From Isosphaera sp. (lineage in GTDB: Bacteria > Planctomycetota > Planctomycetia > Gemmatales > Gemmataceae): DNA of 64,000 nucleotides. The stretch spans positions 62,001-126,000 of the forward strand of contig PNKH01000001.1 of assembly GCA_013822345.1 (NCBI GenBank), read 5' to 3'. Shown one piece after another: positions 33,516-41,323 of the stretch. How positions within the stretch are numbered: position 1 is the stretch's first letter; each line of letters starts with the position of its first letter. The notes below the pieces were generated by a model. The model was not told where the DNA came from, did not search any database, and saw only the letters and a list, made by a program, of their open reading frames with translations. Made by a program: the position numbers and the translations under genes.

Positions 33516-34939
33516 CAGCTCACGGCCACCGGTCGGACCCCGCCGAGCGCCGCGGCCAGCCGGCGGTGGTCGGCGGCGCGGTCGGCGGCGGTCACCCGGC
33601 GGACGATCCGGACCCGGGTCACGTCCCGGACGCTCGCCCCGGCGTCGCCCAGCCCGAACGCCGCCAGCGGGTCGCCGACCGGCCGGCACCCGGCGTCGTG
33701 GAGCCGGTCCAGGCACCGCCGCACCAACTCGGCCGCCCCTGAGGGGTCGGGCGCCGCCGGCGGGTCCGGCGGGGTGTGGAGGGCGAACCAGTCGCAGCCG
33801 AACCGGCCGGTGAGCCGCTGCCCGAAGGCCAGGAGCCGCGGGGCCGGGACGCCGTACCGGTCGAGGTGGAACAAGACCCGCCCGAGGGTCGCCCCCGGCG
33901 ACCGCCACGGCCGGCCGCGGAGCCACGCCCCGAGCCGCCCGAGCGGCGCGACCGACCGGCCGCGGACCAGTACCGCCGCCCGGCCACCAGGCAGTTGGAC
34001 GTCGAGGGTGCCCGGTTCGCACCCGTAGAACGGCGCGGCGACCGCCGGGCGGGGCCAGTCCGCCGCCACGTCGGGGATGGCGCACACCTGTTCCCCGGCC
34101 AGCCACACCAGCCGCTGCGGCGGGCCGCCGGCGTGGTGCTGGTCGCGGACCGACCGCCGCCCGCGCCGCCCGGCCGCCGCCCGCTCGACCCGCCGGGCGA
34201 GGTCCGAGAACCGCCCGCCCACCTCCCCGACGTGCCGGGCGTGGCGGAGGGCCGCCCACAGCACCCGCAGCCGCTCCCGCGGGGTCGCCAGGTCGTCGGC
34301 CACCGACGCGTGCAGCGCCGCCAGCGCCCGGACCCGGTCGGCCACGCCGACCGCCGGCACCCGCCGGGCGGACGGCCAGTCGATGACCGTCACCGCCCCG
34401 GTCGGGGCGACGAGGACGTGCTTGGCGGACAGGTCCGGGGTGGTGAACCCGGCCGCGTGGAACGCCGCCACCGCCCCGCCGACCCGGGCCGCCAGCGCCC
34501 GCCGCTTCGCCGGTGACAACCCGGTGTCACCGAGGACCCGGCGCAGGTCCGCCGCCCCGGCCACCTCTTCCACCAGCAGGAACGCCCGGCCGCGCCCGTC
34601 CTCGCCGACCGCCGCCCACCGCGGCCCGGACAGCCCCTCGGCCTCCAGCTCCCGGAGCACCGCCGCCTCCCGGGCCGACCGCGACGCCCACCCGAACCCG
34701 GCGAGCCGGTTCCGCAGCCGGTCGCGCCACCCGACCGCGTGTTCGCGCTTCAGGTAGAGGGCCGGGCCGCCGGGCAACTCGACCCGGGCGACGTGCCGGT
34801 CCGGGTGCCCGCCGACCACCTCCCCTGGGAGGTCGAGGAACCCGGCGGCGGTGCCGAGGCCGAGGGCCGCGAACCGGGCCGCGAACGCGGGGCTCACCTC
34901 CACCCACCCGGCGGCGTCACGCGGCACGGCGCACCCCAC
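33515..34939 (-). CDS. Second LPS kinase-like protein (WaaP/InaA fold)
   Basis: YLKREHAVGWRDRLRNRLAGFGWASRSAREAAVLRELEAEG; FTTPDLSAKHVLVAPTGAVTVIDWPSARR; 1-nt overlap with the downstream kinase. Confidence 0.75.
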   Translation of the reverse strand: MGCAVPRDAAGWVEVSPAFAARFAALGLGTAAGFLDLPGEVVGGHPDRHVARVELPGGPALYLKREHAVGWRDRLRNRLAGFGWASRSAREAAVLRELEAEGLSGPRWAAVGEDGRGRAFLLVEEVAGAADLRRVLGDTGLSPAKRRALAARVGGAVAAFHAAGFTTPDLSAKHVLVAPTGAVTVIDWPSARRVPAVGVADRVRALAALHASVADDLATPRERLRVLWAALRHARHVGEVGGRFSDLARRVERAAAGRRGRRSVRDQHHAGGPPQRLVWLAGEQVCAIPDVAADWPRPAVAAPFYGCEPGTLDVQLPGGRAAVLVRGRSVAPLGRLGAWLRGRPWRSPGATLGRVLFHLDRYGVPAPRLLAFGQRLTGRFGCDWFALHTPPDPPAAPDPSGAAELVRRCLDRLHDAGCRPVGDPLAAFGLGDAGASVRDVTRVRIVRRVTAADRAADHRRLAAALGGVRPVAVS

Positions 34940-35972
34940 TTTCCCCGAGCAGCCGGGCCGCGGCGGCGAACGCCTCGGCCGGGGTGAGGTCGCGCATGCA
35001 CCGGTGGTGGCCGAGCGGGCAGACCCGCTGCTGACACGGCCCGCACGGCACCGGCGTCCGCAGGTGGACCGCCTGCGGGTGGTACGTCTCGGTCCACGCG
35101 ACGTGGGTCGGGCCGAACAGGGTGACGACCGGGCGGCCGAACGCGGCGGCGAAGTGCCGCGGCCCGCTGTCGGTGGTGACGAGGAGGTCGGCCCGGCGGA
35201 CGACCGCCTTCGTGAGTCCGAGTGACAGCGGGGTGTCGCTGAGCGGGAAGACGTGCGGGCTGCGGCTCGCGTCGGCGATCGCCCGGGCCGCCTCCCGCTC
35301 GCCGGGGCCGCACAGCACGACCGCGGCGCACCCGAGCCGGCCGGCCAGCGACCGGGCCAGGTCGGCGAACGACGCGGCCGGCCAGTGCTTCGCCGCCCCG
35401 AACGCCGCCCCCGGGTTCAGCGCCACCACCCGCCCGTACCGCCGCAGCCCGAACCGCTCCCACACCGCGTCCGCGGCGGCCTCGTCGGCGGGGGTGGTGA
35501 ACAGTTCCATCCGGTGACCGGGGTCGGCCGTCCCGAGCGCGACCGCCAAGCGGTTGTAGTCGTCGATCACCGGGGTCGGGACGAACCGGCCGCGGGTGTC
35601 GGTGGTGTGGTGGAGGCGGTCCGTGAGGAGCGGGCCGCGGGCATACCGGGCGAACCCGACGACCCGCCGGCACCCGCCGAGCCGGGCCGCGAGCGCCGCC
35701 CGGAACGAGTTCGGGAACAGCACCGCGGCGTCCGGCCGGGTCGCCCGCAGCCGCCGGGCGACGCCGAGCACCCGCTGCGGCCGCGGCCCGCGCTTGTCGA
35801 ACGGGATCACCTCGCGGAACCACGGCGCCCCGGCGAGGACGTCGGCGACGTACGGCTTGCACACCGCGACGAGGCCGGCGGCCGGGAACGCGGCGCGGAC
35901 GGCCCGGACCGCCGGCGTGGCCATCACCACGTCGCCGACCCAGTTCGGCAGGAACAGCGCGATCCGCGTCAC
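34917..35972 (-). CDS. ADP-heptose:LPS heptosyltransferase (GT9, WaaF-like)
   Basis: MTRIALFLPNWVGDVVMATPAVRAVR (GTG start); TTDSGPRHFAAAFGRPVVTLFGPTHVAWTETYHP. Confidence 0.9.
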   Translation of the reverse strand: MTRIALFLPNWVGDVVMATPAVRAVRAAFPAAGLVAVCKPYVADVLAGAPWFREVIPFDKRGPRPQRVLGVARRLRATRPDAAVLFPNSFRAALAARLGGCRRVVGFARYARGPLLTDRLHHTTDTRGRFVPTPVIDDYNRLAVALGTADPGHRMELFTTPADEAAADAVWERFGLRRYGRVVALNPGAAFGAAKHWPAASFADLARSLAGRLGCAAVVLCGPGEREAARAIADASRSPHVFPLSDTPLSLGLTKAVVRRADLLVTTDSGPRHFAAAFGRPVVTLFGPTHVAWTETYHPQAVHLRTPVPCGPCQQRVCPLGHHRCMRDLTPAEAFAAAARLLGESGVRRAA

Positions 35973-35980
35973 GTCGTCTT

Positions 35981-36098
35981 CCCTGGGACCGCGGGCGTCC
36001 CGCCCGCTCACCTCGACCCACCCGGTCCGCGACGGGACAAACTCTGAAGGCTCCCGAGCCGCCTACGTGGTGCGGGCGGGACGCCCGCGGTCCCAGGG
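35981..36098. repeat. Long-spaced inverted repeat (~27-bp arms, ~64-nt centre)
   Basis: CCCTGGGACCGCGGGCGTCCCGCCCGC / GCGGGCGGGACGCCCGCGGTCCCAGGG. Confidence 0.88.
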
Positions 36099-36102
36099 GG
36101 CC

Positions 36103-37596
36103 TCACGCCGCCTTCATCCGGTCGATCAGGTCGGTGCTCGAGAACCCGTCCCGCAGGTCGGCGAGGTGGACCCGCCCGCCGCACCCCTCCACGAAGTCGG
36201 CCCCGACCACCTCCGACTTGCGGTAATCCGCCCCTTTCACTAGCACTTCAGGCCGGACCGCCCGGATCAAGGCGAGCGGGGTGGGGTCGGCGAAGATCGT
36301 GACGTGGTCGACGTCCTGCAACCCGGCGAGCACGAGGGCCCGCGCCTCGACCGGGTTCAGCGGCCGGGTCGGGCCCTTCAACTGGCGGACGCTGGCGTCG
36401 CTGTTCAGCCCGACGACGAGGCAGTCGGCCTGCCGGCGGGCCTCGGCCAGGTACTGGACGTGGCCGGCGTGGAGCACGTCGAAGCAGCCGTTGGTGAACG
36501 CCACCCGTTGCCCGGCGGCGCGGCGGCGGTCGAGGTCGGCGAGGAGCTGCGGCAGGCCGACGACCTTCGCCGCCCCGGCGGTGCGGCCGGCGGCCCGGAA
36601 CGGGGCGTGGAGGAGGTCGGCGAGGATCTCGTCGCGGGTCACCGTGGCGACCCCGATCTTCTCCACCTCCAGCCCGCCGGCGACGTTCGCCAGCCGGATC
36701 GCCGCGTCGTAGTCGGCCCCGGCGGCGAGCGCCAGCCCGAGCGCCGCCATCACCATGTCGCCGGCCCCGGTGATGTCGTACACCTGCCGCGGTCGCGTCG
36801 GGAACACGACCGACCGGCCGTCCCGGTGGGCGAAGGCGATCCCGTCCTTGTCGAGGGTGACGAGGCCGGCTTCGAGGCCGAGGCGGTCGCGCAGCTCGGC
36901 GGCGGCGGCGAGGGCCTGGTCGTGGGTGGCGATGGTCCGGCCGGTCGCCAGCCCGGCTTCGAGGCGGTTCGGGGTGACGGCCGAGCACCCGGCGTACTTC
37001 CCGTAGTCGCCGCCGCGGGTCGGGTCGGCGATGACGCGGACGCCGCGGGCCTTCGCCGCCGCGACCACCTTCGCCAGAACGGCGGGGGTGCAGACGCCCT
37101 TGTCGTAGTCGCTCACCAAGACCACGTCGGCATCGCGGACCAGGGCGGCGGCGGCGGCCGCCACCTCGCGCTCGGCCTCGCCGGAGACCGGGTCGCGGCT
37201 CTCGTAGTCGACGCGGATCATCTGCTGCGGGTGGCGGTCCTGCGCCCGCCCGATGTACCGCTCCTTGACGGTCGTCGGGCGGGCCGGGTCGGCGGCGACC
37301 CCGGCGGCGTCGATCCCGAGGTCGGTGAGGAGTTGGCGGGCCCGGAGGCCGTCGGCGTCCCGGCCGACGACCCCGACCAGGCTGGTGCGGGCGCCGAGCG
37401 CCTGGAGCATGGTGGCGACGCTCGACGCCCCGCCGAGGCGCTCTTCGCGGGCGTCGGCGCGCAGCAGCACGACCGGGGCCTCCTGGCTGATCCGGTCGGC
37501 GTTCCCCCAGACGTACCGGTCGAGCATCACGTCCCCGACGACCAGCGCGCGGGGGCGGCCGAGTCGCGGGACGAGGTCGATGAGGTCGGCGGCCAT
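36103..37596 (-). CDS. hldE: Bifunctional heptose 7-phosphate kinase/heptose 1-phosphate adenylyltransferase
   Basis: VVGDVMLDRYVWGNADRISQEAPVVL; FTNGCFDVLHAGHVQYLAEAR; VLVKGADYRKSEVVG. Confidence 0.95.
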   Translation of the reverse strand: MAADLIDLVPRLGRPRALVVGDVMLDRYVWGNADRISQEAPVVLLRADAREERLGGASSVATMLQALGARTSLVGVVGRDADGLRARQLLTDLGIDAAGVAADPARPTTVKERYIGRAQDRHPQQMIRVDYESRDPVSGEAEREVAAAAAALVRDADVVLVSDYDKGVCTPAVLAKVVAAAKARGVRVIADPTRGGDYGKYAGCSAVTPNRLEAGLATGRTIATHDQALAAAAELRDRLGLEAGLVTLDKDGIAFAHRDGRSVVFPTRPRQVYDITGAGDMVMAALGLALAAGADYDAAIRLANVAGGLEVEKIGVATVTRDEILADLLHAPFRAAGRTAGAAKVVGLPQLLADLDRRRAAGQRVAFTNGCFDVLHAGHVQYLAEARRQADCLVVGLNSDASVRQLKGPTRPLNPVEARALVLAGLQDVDHVTIFADPTPLALIRAVRPEVLVKGADYRKSEVVGADFVEGCGGRVHLADLRDGFSSTDLIDRMKAA

Positions 37597-37650
37597 CCGT
37601 GCCTCCCGCCGGCGCTGGTCCGTCGCGCCCGTCGTGATCCTGGCCTCGTA

Positions 37651-37712
37651 GTAGAGTCCCACCACCCCGCGGCAGTCAAATCGGTGGGACTCGAAGACTC
37701 GGCCCACCCTAC
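37651..37712. repeat. MITE-like palindromic element B, partial copy 3
   Basis: GTAGAGTCCCACC...GGTGGGACTCGAAGACTCGGCCCACCCTAC. Confidence 0.75.
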
Positions 37713-37726
37713 AAGAACTACAAGAA

Positions 37727-38770
37727 CTATACCGGGGCGACTCGCCGCAAGGCGGCGTCGAACCCGTCCTGCCCGTCCCGGAACGCCAGCCCGACCCGGA
37801 CTGCCCGGAGCGGCCGGCCGCCGAGGTCTGGCACCCGCAGCTTGACCCAGTCCTTCTGCGTCGTCAGCACCAGCGCCCCGGGCGGCAGCGCGACCGCCCA
37901 CCGGGTCAGGTCGTCCACGTCGGCCCGGGTGTACGGGTGGTGGTCGGGGAACGCCCGGAAGTCGACGACGGCCGCCCCGAGCTGTTCCAGGGTCCGCCGG
38001 AACGCGGCCGGGTTGCCGATCCCGCAGAACCCGGCGACCGTCCGCCCGCTCACCGCCGCCACCGGTTCCGGTCCGTCACCGCCGATCAGTTCAACCGGGC
38101 GGTGCTCGGTCGCAGCGACCGGCTTCCCGGGGAACCGGCGGTCGAGCCACCCGCGGAGGGCGTCCACCTCACCGGCCAGCACCTGGTCGCAGCGGGTCAG
38201 CACCACCGCCCCGGCCCGCCGCAAACTTCCCGCCCCTTCCCGCAGGGTGCCGCGCGGGAACAGGTAGTCGCACGGCGGCGGGCGGGTCGCGTCGATCAAC
38301 ACGAGGTCGAGGTCGCGGTGCAGCCGGCGGTGCTGGAACCCGTCGTCGAGGACGAGCAGTTCGCTTTCGAGTTCTTCGACCGCCCGGCCGGCCGCCGCCA
38401 CCCGGTCCGGGTCCTGCAGGTGCGGCACGTCCGGCAGGTTCTCCTCCAACACCATCGCCTCGTCGTTCCGCCCCGCCTCACTCCCGTACCCGCGGCTCAG
38501 CACCGCGACCTGCACCCCGAGGCTCCGGTAGAAGCCGGCGACGTACTCGACGCACGGCGTCTTCCCGGTCCCGCCGAGGGTGAGGTTGCCGACACTGACC
38601 ACCGGCACCGCCGCCCGGTGAATCGTCTTCCAGCCGCGGTCGAACGCCCGGTTGCGGGCCCACGCCCCGAGGCCGTAGGGCCAGCTCACCAGCCGCAGGC
38701 CGAGTCGGGCGGCGGCGGCGAGGGGGCCGTGCCGGTCGCCGCGGATCAGGGCGTGCCACGCCTCCTGCAC
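37727..38770 (-). CDS. lpxK: Tetraacyldisaccharide 4'-kinase
   Basis: VPVVSVGNLTLGGTGKTPCVEYVAGFYRSLG; LVLDDGFQHRRLHRDLDLVLIDA. Confidence 0.93.
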   Translation of the reverse strand: MQEAWHALIRGDRHGPLAAAARLGLRLVSWPYGLGAWARNRAFDRGWKTIHRAAVPVVSVGNLTLGGTGKTPCVEYVAGFYRSLGVQVAVLSRGYGSEAGRNDEAMVLEENLPDVPHLQDPDRVAAAGRAVEELESELLVLDDGFQHRRLHRDLDLVLIDATRPPPCDYLFPRGTLREGAGSLRRAGAVVLTRCDQVLAGEVDALRGWLDRRFPGKPVAATEHRPVELIGGDGPEPVAAVSGRTVAGFCGIGNPAAFRRTLEQLGAAVVDFRAFPDHHPYTRADVDDLTRWAVALPPGALVLTTQKDWVKLRVPDLGGRPLRAVRVGLAFRDGQDGFDAALRRVAPV

Positions 38771-38838
38771 GGGCGCCTCGGTGGGTTCGGCTGCGAGTGT
38801 AGCGACGGGTGGGAGGACGTGTCAACGGGGATGGCGAG

Positions 38839-39945
38839 TTACGCGCCGGGGGCGAACCCGTGCAGGTAGACATCGTCCCCGGACGGCTCGGCGGTGAACT
38901 CGGCCAAATGGAGGGCGTCGGCCATCGCGGCGACCCCGGCCCCGCCGACCGGCGGCACCGCCCCGACCCCGCCGACCAACTTCGGGGCGACGAAGACGTG
39001 GAACTCGTCGGCCGCCCCGGCGTCGAGCACCGACCCGAGCAGCCCCGCCCCGCCCTCCACCAACACGTTGGTGAACCGCCGCCGGCCGAGGTCGGCGAAC
39101 ACCGCGTCGAGTGACACCCCGGTGTCACCCGGCGGCAGTGCGACGACTTCCGCCCCGTCCGCGGCCCAGCCGGTCAGCTTCCTCTCGTCGCCGGCGGCGG
39201 TGTACACGATCACCGGAACGTCGCGGGCGGTGGCCCGCAGTTGGCATCTGTCCGGGAGGTTCCCGGACGCCGACACCACCACCCGCGCCGGCACCCGCGG
39301 GCCGGGCGGCCGAGCGGTCAGGAGCGGGTCGTCGTGCTCGACCGTGCCGCGGCCGACGAGGACAGCGTCGAGCCGGCCGCGCAGCTCGTGGACCCGCCGC
39401 CGCGACTCCTCGCCGCTCACCCAGCGCGAGTCGTGGGTGCGGGTGGCGATCCGGCCGTCGAGGGTCATGGCCCACTTCGCGTGGACCCACGGCCGGCCGG
39501 TGCGGAGCAGCTTCAGGTACGGGGCGTTCAGCCGCCGGGCGTCCGCCTCGCACAGCCCGACGTCAACCTCTACCCCTGCCTCACGCAGGATCGCCAACCC
39601 GCCGCCGGCGACGCGCGGGAACGGGTCGGCCGTCGCCGCGACCACCCGCCGCACCCCGGACCGCAACACCGCATCGGTACACGGCGGCGTCTTCCCGTGG
39701 TGGCAGCACGGCTCCAGGGTGACGACGAGCGTCCCGCCGCGGGCCGCGCCCCCGGCCGCCTCCAGCGCGAACACCTCCGCGTGCGGCCCCCAGAACCTCT
39801 GGTGCCAGCCCTCGCCCACCACACTCCCGGTGAGGTCGAGCACCACCGCCCCGACCATCGGGTTCGGCTCGACAGATCCCCGGCCGCGGGCGGCGAGCGC
39901 AAGGGCGTGTCGCATCTGGCGTTCGAGGTCGTGGTCCGGAATCAT
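38839..39945 (-). CDS. ribD: Bifunctional riboflavin biosynthesis deaminase/reductase
   Basis: PNPMVGAVVL; HAEVFALEAAG; TLEPCCHHGKTPPCTDAV; WAMTLDGRIATR. Confidence 0.94.
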   Translation of the reverse strand: MIPDHDLERQMRHALALAARGRGSVEPNPMVGAVVLDLTGSVVGEGWHQRFWGPHAEVFALEAAGGAARGGTLVVTLEPCCHHGKTPPCTDAVLRSGVRRVVAATADPFPRVAGGGLAILREAGVEVDVGLCEADARRLNAPYLKLLRTGRPWVHAKWAMTLDGRIATRTHDSRWVSGEESRRRVHELRGRLDAVLVGRGTVEHDDPLLTARPPGPRVPARVVVSASGNLPDRCQLRATARDVPVIVYTAAGDERKLTGWAADGAEVVALPPGDTGVSLDAVFADLGRRRFTNVLVEGGAGLLGSVLDAGAADEFHVFVAPKLVGGVGAVPPVGGAGVAAMADALHLAEFTAEPSGDDVYLHGFAPGA

Positions 39946-40082
39946 GACGGGGGCCGCGAAAAGAAATCGGATTTGGTGCGAACCCGTGTGTGTGTGGTGC
40001 GTCTATGGTGGTGTACACGGCGAGCGGGTGACAACCACCCGCCGCGAGTGAGACAACCGACAACGAGACCCCGAACCTCATC

Positions 40083-40208
40083 ATGACCCGGTTGCACGCG
40101 AGCAGCGAGCTTCGTCTGACGGCCGCCGGCCTGGCCGGCGCGGGCGTCGCGAAGAGCCTCCGCCTCGCGGCCGAACACGGGCGCGGTTATTGGGATACCG
40201 ACGGGTGA
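40083..40208 (+). CDS. Small ORF (41 aa), function unknown
   Basis: ATG...TGA encoding MTRLHASSELRLTAAGLAGAGVAKSLRLAAEHGRGYWDTDG, followed by a strong intrinsic terminator. Confidence 0.4.
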   Translation: MTRLHASSELRLTAAGLAGAGVAKSLRLAAEHGRGYWDTDG

Positions 40209-40234
40209 CCCTCTGAGCCAGTCGCGGGAACCGC

Positions 40235-40278
40235 GAGCCGGCCGGGGGTCAACCAGACCCCCGGCCGGCTCTCTTTTT
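40235..40278 (+). terminator. Intrinsic terminator
   Basis: GAGCCGGCCGGGGGTC-AACCA-GACCCCCGGCCGGCTC followed by TCTTTTT. Confidence 0.92.
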
Positions 40279-40296
40279 CCGGGTCGGGTCCGCGAC

Positions 40297-40368
40297 GCCC
40301 CGTTCGACCTCCGGTGAGGTCGGCGGTCTTTCAAGCCGCAGAGGCGGGTTCGACCCCCGCACGGGGCG
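40297..40368 (+). tRNA. tRNA-Glu(UUC), array unit 1
   Basis: Acceptor GCCCCGT/ACGGGGC; loop CTTTCAA; T-arm GCGGG-TTCGACC-CCCGC; G73; no CCA. Confidence 0.88.
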
Positions 40369-40390
40369 CCTGGTCGGAGTGCGACAACAC

Positions 40391-40463
40391 GGTCCCGCGG
40401 GCCAGCGGAGTGGCCGCCTCTCTGTCCAAGAGGAAATCGGGGGTTCGAATCCCCTCGGGACCG
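40391..40463 (+). tRNA. tRNA-Asp(GUC), array unit 2
   Basis: GGTCCCG/CGGGACC; stem CCTCT/AGAGG, loop CTGTCCA; G73. Confidence 0.9.
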
Positions 40464-40467
40464 CTGC

Positions 40468-40541
40468 GGAAGTGTGGCCGACGCCGGCAAGGCACCCGTC
40501 TCTTAAACGGGATCATGTGGGTTCGAGCCCCACCCCTTCCA
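40468..40541 (+). tRNA. tRNA-Lys(CUU), array unit 3
   Basis: GGAAGTG/CCCTTCC; stem CCCGT/ACGGG, loop CTCTTAA; A73. Confidence 0.88.
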
Positions 40542-40554
40542 CTGTTGGTGTGAT

Positions 40555-40625
40555 GCGTCCGTGGTGTAGCAGCAACACGCCGCCCTCCCACGACGGCGAC
40601 GCGGGTGCGATCCCCGCCGGACGCT
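40555..40625 (+). tRNA. tRNA-Gly(CCC), array unit 4, non-canonical elbow
   Basis: GCGTCCG/CGGACGC; loop CTCCCAC; T73; D-loop AGCAGCA without GG; T-loop TGCGATC. Confidence 0.75.
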
Positions 40626-40642
40626 CTGGTGATGTTCGTGCC

Positions 40643-40713
40643 GCGCCCATGATGTAACGGCGGCCTGTCGCCTCGCCAAGGCGGACGTGTGGGTTCGACT
40701 CCCACTGGGCGCT
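40643..40713 (+). tRNA. tRNA-Gly(GCC), array unit 5, C33
   Basis: GCGCCCA/TGGGCGC; stem TCGCC/GGCGG, loop TCGCCAA; T73. Confidence 0.78.
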
Positions 40714-40726
40714 CTGTATGTGTGAC

Positions 40727-40797
40727 GCACCCGTGTTGTAACGGGAGCCTGCCGTCTTGGTATGGCGGAAGCGTGGGTTCGATTCCCACCGGGGGCT
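40727..40797 (+). tRNA. tRNA-Thr(GGU), array unit 6
   Basis: GCACCCG/CGGGGGC (one mismatch); loop TTGGTAT; T-arm GTGGG-TTCGATT-CCCAC; T73. Confidence 0.78.
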
Positions 40798-40814
40798 CTG
40801 CGGCGTGGCGGTGA

Positions 40815-40888
40815 GGCACGGTGCGCTAATCGGTAAAGCGACCGAGCTCAAACCTCGGTGGGTGTGGGTTCGACTCCCACCCGTGCCA
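40815..40888 (+). tRNA. Class I tRNA with Leu(CAA) anticodon, array unit 7
   Basis: GGCACGG/CCGTGCC; stem CCGAG/CTCGG, loop CTCAAAC; 5-nt variable loop TGGGT; A73. Confidence 0.85.
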
Positions 40889-40904
40889 CTCCCCTTCGGG
40901 GGAC

Positions 40905-40990
40905 GCCTTCGGACGTGCGGTGGTCCGCCAGGCCGCCTGTAAAGCGGCCGCCCCCAGCGGGCAATGTGGGTTCGATTCCCACCCGGGGCA
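40905..40990 (+). tRNA. tRNA-Tyr(GUA), class II, array unit 8
   Basis: Stem GCCGC/GCGGC, loop CTGTAAA; long variable arm GCCC-CCAGC-GGGC; acceptor GCCTTCG/CCGGGGC partly wobble (5' end uncertain). Confidence 0.78.
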
Positions 40991-41001
40991 CTGACCGAGA
41001 C

Positions 41002-41074
41002 GGCCCGTTCGTCCAACGGCTCAGGACGGCAGGTTCTCAACTTGCAGACGGGGGTTCGATTCCCCCACGGGTCA
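41002..41074 (+). tRNA. tRNA-Glu(CUC), array unit 9
   Basis: GGCCCGT/ACGGGTC; stem GCAGG/CTTGC, loop TTCTCAA; T-arm GGGGG-TTCGATT-CCCCC. Confidence 0.85.
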
Positions 41075-41087
41075 CTGGTTCGTCAAC

Positions 41088-41161
41088 GGTGATGTAGACC
41101 AACGGCAGGAGTCGCTCCGCTCAGTACGGAGAATGTGTGGGTTCGAATCCCACCGTCACCA
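41088..41161 (+). tRNA. Class I tRNA with Leu(CAG) anticodon, array unit 10
   Basis: GGTGATG/CGTCACC; stem CTCCG/CGGAG, loop CTCAGTA (pyrimidine 37); 5-nt variable loop AATGT; A73. Confidence 0.82.
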
Positions 41162-41173
41162 CTGGTACGACAT

Positions 41174-41241
41174 TGCAGACGGGCCGGCGCCCGTCCGGGC
41201 CTCATAAGCCTGGGGGCCGGGTTCGACTCCCGGGTCTGCAA
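41174..41241 (+). tRNA. tRNA-Met(CAU)-anticodon, 68 nt with minimal D-arm, array unit 11
   Basis: TGCAGAC/GTCTGCA; D-arm GGGC-CGGC-GCCC; loop CTCATAA; T-arm CCGGG-TTCGACT-CCCGG. Confidence 0.78.
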
Positions 41242-41243
41242 CT

Positions 41244-41312
41244 TGCGGGCGGGCTGGCGCTCAGCCGGGTCTCATAAGCCCGGCGGCCGGGTTCGATCCC
41301 CGGGCTCCGCAA
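41244..41312 (+). tRNA. tRNA-Met(CAU)-anticodon, tandem paralogue of unit 11, array unit 12
   Basis: TGCGGGC / CTCCGCA; D-arm GGGC-TGGC-GCTC; stem CGGGT/GCCCG, loop CTCATAA. Confidence 0.75.
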
Positions 41313-41323
41313 CTGTTCGAGAC

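Noticed and set aside
41174-41312. Initiator tRNA-fMet pair
   Set aside because: T1:A72-type pairing rather than an unpaired C1, and no GGG/CCC initiator anticodon stem in standard register.
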